In this document: in pieces, positions 58,849 through 64,000 of the stretch
Layout: every line of letters begins with the position of its first letter
Numbering within the stretch: position 1 is the first letter of the stretch
NCBI RefSeq assembly: GCF_030812195.1
Contig: NZ_JAUSSF010000001.1
Location: 1,860,001-1,924,000 of the forward strand
Length of the DNA stretch: 64,000 nt
DNA from: Chryseobacterium lathyri
Lineage (GTDB): Bacteria > Bacteroidota > Bacteroidia > Flavobacteriales > Weeksellaceae
Reading direction: 5' to 3'
Notes under the pieces: generated by a model
The model's database searches: none
The model's input: the letters and a program-made list of their open reading frames with translations, nothing else
Told to the model about the DNA's origin: nothing
Program-made: the position numbers and the translations under genes

Positions 58849-59871
58849 ATGAAATCGACATTAAACAACATATCAATCTACAGGTTTTTTATAAACCTGT
58901 TTTTTATTTTCTATTTAAGCTTCTTTAATTTAAGTTATTCACAAAGTCAATTTGAATCAAATCCTCAAAAAAGCAGTCTTCTGCCCGAAATATCAAAGGT
59001 ATCAGAAAACATTGTGTATAAAACCAGTAAAAAAGGAAACCCTCTTTCGCTGGATATTTACAGTCCTGTAAATGCTTCGGGCGAGAAAGTACCCGTAGTC
59101 ATCTATGTACACGGAGGTGCCTGGGTAAAAGGGGATAAAACGATCAAAGACGGAAACTATATTGAAATCTTTATTTCAAAGCTCCTGGACAAAAAGTATG
59201 CAGTTATCAGCATCGATTATACTCTTCTGAATGACAGCATCCATTTCCCGCTTCCTTTAGAGGATACTAAAGACGCTGTGAGATGGGTAAGGAAAAATGC
59301 AGCCAGGTATAATTTCGATCCGAACAATATTGGTTTTTTTGGTGCTTCATCAGGAGCACATCTGTCAATGTTAGCGGCCTATACACCGGATAATCAGTTT
59401 ACCGGAAGTCCGGAACTTTCATCCTATTCTGCAAAAGTAAATTATGTGGTGGATCATTATGGACCCACTGATCTGAATAAACTCCTTCATACACGACTAG
59501 GAAAAGTGCCTGTCTTTTTTTTCGAACTGGCAGTAAAGAAAATAGTGGATCTCCGAACGGACCTAGTGAGAGGATTGTCGGGGTATGATATTAAAAAAGA
59601 TAAAAGAGAAACAATAGCATATTTCAAAACCATTTCTCCGGTAACTTATGCTTCGGGCGGTGTTCCTACATTAATCGTTCAGGGCAATAAAGACAAAGTA
59701 GTTCCTGTAAAACAGTCTAAAAAACTTCACAGAAAGCTTAAAAGAGAAAATATTCAGAACAGCCTGCTGATCGTACAAGACGGTATCCACGGTTTCGGAA
59801 CAACGGATAAAGCTTATATGGATAAGCTTACCGACCAGATGGTGGATTTCATCACATCACAAAAAAAGTAA
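58849..59871 (+). CDS. Exported alpha/beta hydrolase (esterase)
   Basis: A 340-residue protein. A long hydrophobic N-terminus (FFINLFFIFYLSFFNLSYSQ) acts as a signal. The carboxylesterase pattern is PVVIYVHGGAWVKGDKTIKD (HGGAW oxyanion), GFFGASSGAHLSMLAAYT (Ser nucleophile in GASSG), with Asp in GNKDKVVP and His in GIHGFG. It belongs with BD-FAE/lipase-type enzymes that act on acylated sugars or lipids outside the cytoplasm. It has its own short upstream gap. Confidence 0.85.
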   Translation: MKSTLNNISIYRFFINLFFIFYLSFFNLSYSQSQFESNPQKSSLLPEISKVSENIVYKTSKKGNPLSLDIYSPVNASGEKVPVVIYVHGGAWVKGDKTIKDGNYIEIFISKLLDKKYAVISIDYTLLNDSIHFPLPLEDTKDAVRWVRKNAARYNFDPNNIGFFGASSGAHLSMLAAYTPDNQFTGSPELSSYSAKVNYVVDHYGPTDLNKLLHTRLGKVPVFFFELAVKKIVDLRTDLVRGLSGYDIKKDKRETIAYFKTISPVTYASGGVPTLIVQGNKDKVVPVKQSKKLHRKLKRENIQNSLLIVQDGIHGFGTTDKAYMDKLTDQMVDFITSQKK

Positions 59872-60079
59872 AACATACATATACTGATCCATACCAAAAA
59901 TAAACTACTATAAATCAATATACTAATTCATTAAATTCAATAACGTATTACAAAATTGCTAGATTAATATACATTTCATCTTTTTTACTCATAAAATAAT
60001 TAACTTGGCTTTTGTTTAAATTATTCTTAACAAAATATCCGATATTTTTAATTATCCATCCTTAAAAAAAACAGATGAT

Positions 60080-61921
60080 ATGGATTTTCTGAATAACACC
60101 AATGCGCTCACCCTGATCTTTGTATCAGTACTCGTTTTTGCAATTGCCTATCGTTTTTATGGTATTTTCATTGCCAATAAAGTACTGAGGCTTAATGATA
60201 AAAACACTACTCCGGCAGTAGAATTTGCCGATGGTAAAGATTATGTGGCTACCAATAAGAATGTACTTTTCGGCCATCATTTTGCTGCGATTGCAGCTGC
60301 CGGCCCATTGGTAGGGCCTGTACTGGCAGCTCAGTTCGGTTATCTGCCCGGTGCCTTATGGATCCTGATCGGATGTGTATTGGGTGGCGGAGTACATGAT
60401 ATGGTTGTCCTATTTGCTTCAGTACGGCATAAAGGACAAAGTCTTGCAACTATTGCCTCCAAAGAAATAGGCAGGGCTACAGGAACGGTTGCAGGTTTTG
60501 CTATTTTATTTATTCTGATCCTTACACTGGCTGGCTTATCATTGGCCTGTATCAATGCCATGCATGAGGCTTCATGGTCTCTTTTTACCGTTATCATTAC
60601 CATGCCTATTGCGGTTATTATGGGCCTTATCATGAGATACAGAAAAAACAGTGTCCTTTTCGCCAGCATTTTAGGCGGTATTCTTTTAGTGGCAGGAATC
60701 ATTGGGGGACACAGCCTGATGCAGAATGAAACTATGAACAACCTGTTTTCATGGGATATAAAAACGATCTCCATTGCTATTCCTCTGTATGGCTTTCTGG
60801 CTTCTGTACTTCCGGTTTGGTTACTCCTTGTACCCCGGGATTATCTTTCAACGTATCTGAAAATAGGAACGATCATTATGCTGGCCGTAGGGGTTATTGT
60901 CATTCACCCAACAATCCAGATGCCTGCCCTCACTGAATTCGTAAATGGCGGAGGCCCCGTTATAGGCGGACCGGTACTTCCTTTTATTTTTATTGTTATT
61001 GCATGTGGGGCTATTTCAGGTTTCCATGCAGTTATTGCAACGGGAACAACTCCTAAAATGCTTAATAAGGAAAAAGAAATCCTTTTTGTAGGCTATGGAG
61101 CTATGCTCGTGGAAGGTTTTGTAGCTTTAATGGCTTTAATTGCCGCATGTACTTTAATGCCTGGTGATTATTTTGCTATCAATACTCCGAAAGAATCTTA
61201 TGATGCCTTTCTCGCAGCGCATCCATCACTGCACGGTGTAGATATAGATTACTATTCACAAAAAATAGGAATTGAACTTCATGGGAGAACAGGCGGAGCT
61301 GTGTCTTTAGCTGTAGGAATGGCTCACATCTTCAATAAGATCCCGTACATGGATCAGCTGACGGCATATTGGTATAATTTCGCCATCATGTTTGAAGCTG
61401 TATTTATCCTTACTGCCATTGATGCAGGAACAAGAGTAGGCCGTTTCTTTTTACAGGAAATGCTGGGTTCGTTCATTCCAAAATTCAATGACAAAAATTG
61501 GGTTCCCGGCATTATCATCAGCAGCCTTTTATTTACTTTCGCCTGGGGATATCTGGTATTTACCGGTAATGTAAGTAGTATCTGGCCGCTGTTTGGAATC
61601 AGCAACCAATTATTGGCCGCCTGCGGACTGATTGTCTGTACAACGATGCTGATCCGGATGAAAAGAGGAAAATATGCCTTATGCTCTGCAATTCCCGGGG
61701 TATTTATGGCCGGAATTACTTTCTGGGCCGGTTATATTCAGGTAACAACAATTTACCTTCCTAAGGAACAGTATCTGCTGGCAGCTTTGGCAGCTACCGC
61801 TATGATCCTGATGCTCATTGTATTTATCGGAGCTTTCATTAAATGGTATCAGCTTCTGCAGATCAAAACAACCGAAATTGACTTCTATGGAGAAGCCGTA
61901 AAAGAGCTTGTAGAAAGATAA
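60080..61921 (+). CDS. cstA: Carbon starvation protein A (CstA family transporter)
   Basis: A 613-residue polytopic membrane protein with about 16 hydrophobic helices. YFVATNKNVLFGHHFAAIAA-like residues (KDYVATNKNVLFGHHFAAIA), then AGPLVGPVLAAQFGYLPGAL and SGFHAVIATGTTPKML match the CstA/BtsT family. Members import peptides or pyruvate during starvation. No sensor pair is adjacent. The gap before it (59872-60079) is AT-rich and holds no gene. It ends with a strong bidirectional terminator. Confidence 0.92.
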   Translation: MDFLNNTNALTLIFVSVLVFAIAYRFYGIFIANKVLRLNDKNTTPAVEFADGKDYVATNKNVLFGHHFAAIAAAGPLVGPVLAAQFGYLPGALWILIGCVLGGGVHDMVVLFASVRHKGQSLATIASKEIGRATGTVAGFAILFILILTLAGLSLACINAMHEASWSLFTVIITMPIAVIMGLIMRYRKNSVLFASILGGILLVAGIIGGHSLMQNETMNNLFSWDIKTISIAIPLYGFLASVLPVWLLLVPRDYLSTYLKIGTIIMLAVGVIVIHPTIQMPALTEFVNGGGPVIGGPVLPFIFIVIACGAISGFHAVIATGTTPKMLNKEKEILFVGYGAMLVEGFVALMALIAACTLMPGDYFAINTPKESYDAFLAAHPSLHGVDIDYYSQKIGIELHGRTGGAVSLAVGMAHIFNKIPYMDQLTAYWYNFAIMFEAVFILTAIDAGTRVGRFFLQEMLGSFIPKFNDKNWVPGIIISSLLFTFAWGYLVFTGNVSSIWPLFGISNQLLAACGLIVCTTMLIRMKRGKYALCSAIPGVFMAGITFWAGYIQVTTIYLPKEQYLLAALAATAMILMLIVFIGAFIKWYQLLQIKTTEIDFYGEAVKELVER

Positions 61922-61937
61922 TCAGGTAAAATATTAA

Positions 61938-61974
61938 AAACAAAACAGTCCGGATGGTCCGGACTGTTTTGTTT
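61938..61974. terminator. Bidirectional terminator between cstA and the TonB receptor
   Basis: Perfect 17-bp arms (61938-61954 and 61958-61974; core AACAGTCCGGA and TCCGGACTGTT) with a TGG loop and A/T outer tracts. It serves both convergent genes. Confidence 0.85.
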
Positions 61975-61990
61975 ACTAATTATTATTTAT

Positions 61991-64000
61991 TTAAAAATTG
62001 AAGTTAAGTCTTGTGAACACATACCTTCCGTTCTGTCCAAACTGAGAAGTTGAGCGGGAATAGATAAACTGGTCATTGTTTGTGGATGCAGTAAGGTTTT
62101 TATCAGGATAAATATCAAAAAGATTGTTCACCCCTACAGTCAGTCCTACATTTTTTGTAAACTGGTAGGCCAGTGAAAGGTCGGTAATGATCTTGTCTCC
62201 GATTTGCTGATGTTCATTAAACCCGGTAAGCCCGTCACCGTTGGCATCAATAATATCTGCACCCGTCACTTTTCCGAAATAGGTATTTCTAAGATAGATA
62301 CTCGCCTTCTTCCAGGAAAGCGTATGCGATAAGCTTGCTTTTACCCTTGGAACTGCCTCTTCAAGGTATACTCTTGACTTTTCTGAAAAATAGATCTTCT
62401 CAAGGTTAGGTGACCGCAAAAGTCCTGAAGAATGGGTATCTCCCACTTTCCTTGTCTCACTAATATTAACCGCGAAATTATTATCAAGCTTAACCCCTGA
62501 AAATCTTGCAGTATGGGAAATCACCACATCTACTCCTTTTGTTTCCGTATCAATGGCATTGGTAAAAAACTGTGCTCCATTAATTCCCTCGGCATCAAAA
62601 GCAGCCTGTGCGGCAGCCGGAACATCTGATCTTAAGAACTGGTCCGTAAGAATGATCCTGTTGTTGATTCTTGTAAAATATCCGTCTGCAGTAAAAGTAA
62701 GTCTGGCAGAAGGAATTCTGTAGGTAAATCCTACACTGGCAGATTTGGAAGTTTCCTGCTTCAGTTTTGGCATTTCCAGTAAGCCTGCAATTTCTGAATC
62801 ATTGCTGAATGTTCCCACTTCCAAAAGCTGACTGTTCGTAAATAGAGTTGACGTCACATTATAATAAATCTGATGGATGGAAGGCGCTCTGAATCCTGTA
62901 GAACCAGCCAGCCTTACATTAAAATCAGGAGCTACCTTTATTCTTGAAGCCAGTTTATAATTGAAAGTAGATCCAAAATCTGAATAGTTTTCATATCTCG
63001 CTGCTGCATCCACTAATAACCAATTGGTAAAATTGAATTCAACATCAGCATACGCTGCCACGGCCTGTCTGTTCTTGTCTACAGCATTAACAGGCCGAAA
63101 ACCTCCGAAAACCTGCGAACCTCCGGGAAGTGCATTTCCAAAGAAATCCGTTGCTCTCGGGCTTGTATTATTCCACACGTTTCCTGCTGCATCATAAGTT
63201 GCGTAAGAAGCTTCCTCTCCCGGTGTTATTTTAAAATTCTCATAGCGGTGCTCTGCTCCGAAGGCAATATTAATTCCGCTCCATACATCATATTTTTTTG
63301 AGAAATCTAAATTGATCGTGTTCTGGGAAAATCTTAAACCTCCTGCATCAAACTCATCGGGAGATGCGAAACGTAATGAAGTATTTCCAGTATTGCTGAT
63401 ATTATAGGTAAATGAGTTCTGTCCGAATGTATTACTAAAGTCAATATTCCAGCCGTCCCAGTTTCCTTTAATTCCGGCTGAAAGTGACAGATCCTGAATA
63501 TCCGTTCCGATCTGAGGAAGATAACCGTCTGAATACAGTCCTGTAAACGTTCTGCTTTGGTTCGGTTTTCTGTAAAATCCTCCTGAACTGCCATGCCTGA
63601 AGCTGTATCCACCGAAAGAATATACTTTCCAATTGTCATTAATCGGAACTTCAATATTGGCAAAAAGCTGGTGGTTGTTCAGCTTAGACTGTCCTACCTG
63701 CATATTGAAATCTTTTCTGCTCAGCCCTCTGTAAGCCAGTTCCTGATCAGTAAAATCACCCTTCAAAAGTACTTATAAAGCACTAATGGTATTAGCTCCC
63801 TGAATCTGGTTCTGAAGATCCGGAGAAAAATAGCTTACACCCTGAGCATACTGATGAATATAATTAATCAGCTGTTGGGAATTGGGAACATTGTTAATAT
63901 TTGAAAAGAGAGAAGAAAGGTTTACCCCATCATTCTGAGCCCGTTTTTCAATTGCATTGTACGCATTATAAATTGCCCCGCTTTCTGCACCGGCCCTGAA
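61991..64000 (-). pseudogene. TonB-dependent receptor split by an in-frame TAA (runs off window)
   Basis: On the minus strand one continuous frame enters at 64000 and reads through 75 codons ending ISAL, then TAA at 63775-63773, then VLLKGDFTDQELAYRGLSRK and on to the stop at 61991, over 590 residues later. There is no frameshift: both sides are in the same frame and join into normal receptor sequence. The downstream part is a full C-terminal barrel (SFGGYSFRHGSSGGFYRKPN-type strands, final GRYVFTRLNFNF). A change from CAA, AAA or GAA to TAA is the simplest explanation. Sequencing error or readthrough are alternatives. The signal peptide and plug lie beyond the window. Confidence 0.8.

Overview
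The window looks like a chromosome segment of a flavobacterium, most likely Chryseobacterium or a close Weeksellaceae relative. The DNA is A+T rich. Promoters carry the Bacteroidetes -7 consensus TAnnTTTG, Shine-Dalgarno sites are weak or absent, and several starts are TTG or GTG. Family content agrees: a Bacteroidetes-type (T6SS-iii) secretion locus, a type 9 secretion cargo, Bacteroidetes-style curli genes, TonB-dependent receptors and a homogentisate pathway. I saw no rRNA, tRNA, CRISPR array or intact insertion sequence.

Layout. 1-3.6 kb: the start of an MgtC/SapB gene, a YdeI/OmpD-associated protein, an Imm22-like immunity protein, and small exported or membrane proteins. 3.7-6.7 kb: polA. 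6.8-17.3 kb, all on the minus strand: part of a type VI secretion locus with two tssD (Hcp-like tube) genes, a lytic transglycosylase, tssH/clpV, tssR, tssP and two TssO-like genes. A decayed third tssD lies between tssH and tssR. Both intact tssD genes share a promoter layout with two copies of a 13-bp imperfect inverted repeat 21 bp apart; the remnant keeps one copy at the same distance from its old start. A LuxR-type regulator whose receiver has Glu in place of the phospho-acceptor Asp lies divergently beside this block. 18.2-20.4 kb: HU, a 29-residue very basic protein, and an RNase E/G family enzyme. 20.8-23.6 kb: a T9SS cargo, an OsmC protein and a second LuxR-type regulator with a degenerate receiver. 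23.9-29.3 kb: a curli operon (curlin repeat subunit, minor curlin, CsgH-like/CsgE fusion, CsgF, CsgG with a C-terminal barrel-like extension, and a beta-propeller lipoprotein). 29.6-38.6 kb: CoA-type Nudix hydrolase, acyltransferase, Mpl-type ligase, flavin oxidoreductase, AlkD-like protein, aldo/keto reductase, two GNAT proteins and a LysR regulator. 38.7-46.3 kb: redox and quinone-stress genes, including a tightly packed four-gene operon, an AhpD-like/DoxX pair with a Crp-type regulator, and an HxlR regulator divergent from a quinone-reductase-like gene. 46.4-48.9 kb: a TonB-dependent receptor with a thioredoxin. 49.0-56.6 kb: tyrosine degradation (hmgA, a CoA transferase, hppD, fahA and a flavin reductase). 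56.7-64 kb: hydrolases, a HipA-like kinase/DUF3037 pair, CstA, and a TonB-dependent receptor broken by one in-frame TAA.

The strongest candidates for new biology are the tssD control element with its fossil copy, the fused and extended curli assembly proteins with their nearby CsgD-like regulator and an AlgR/LytTR-like direct repeat, and the HipA-like kinase paired with DUF3037 instead of HipB. All assignments rest on reading sequence and motifs; no database search was run.
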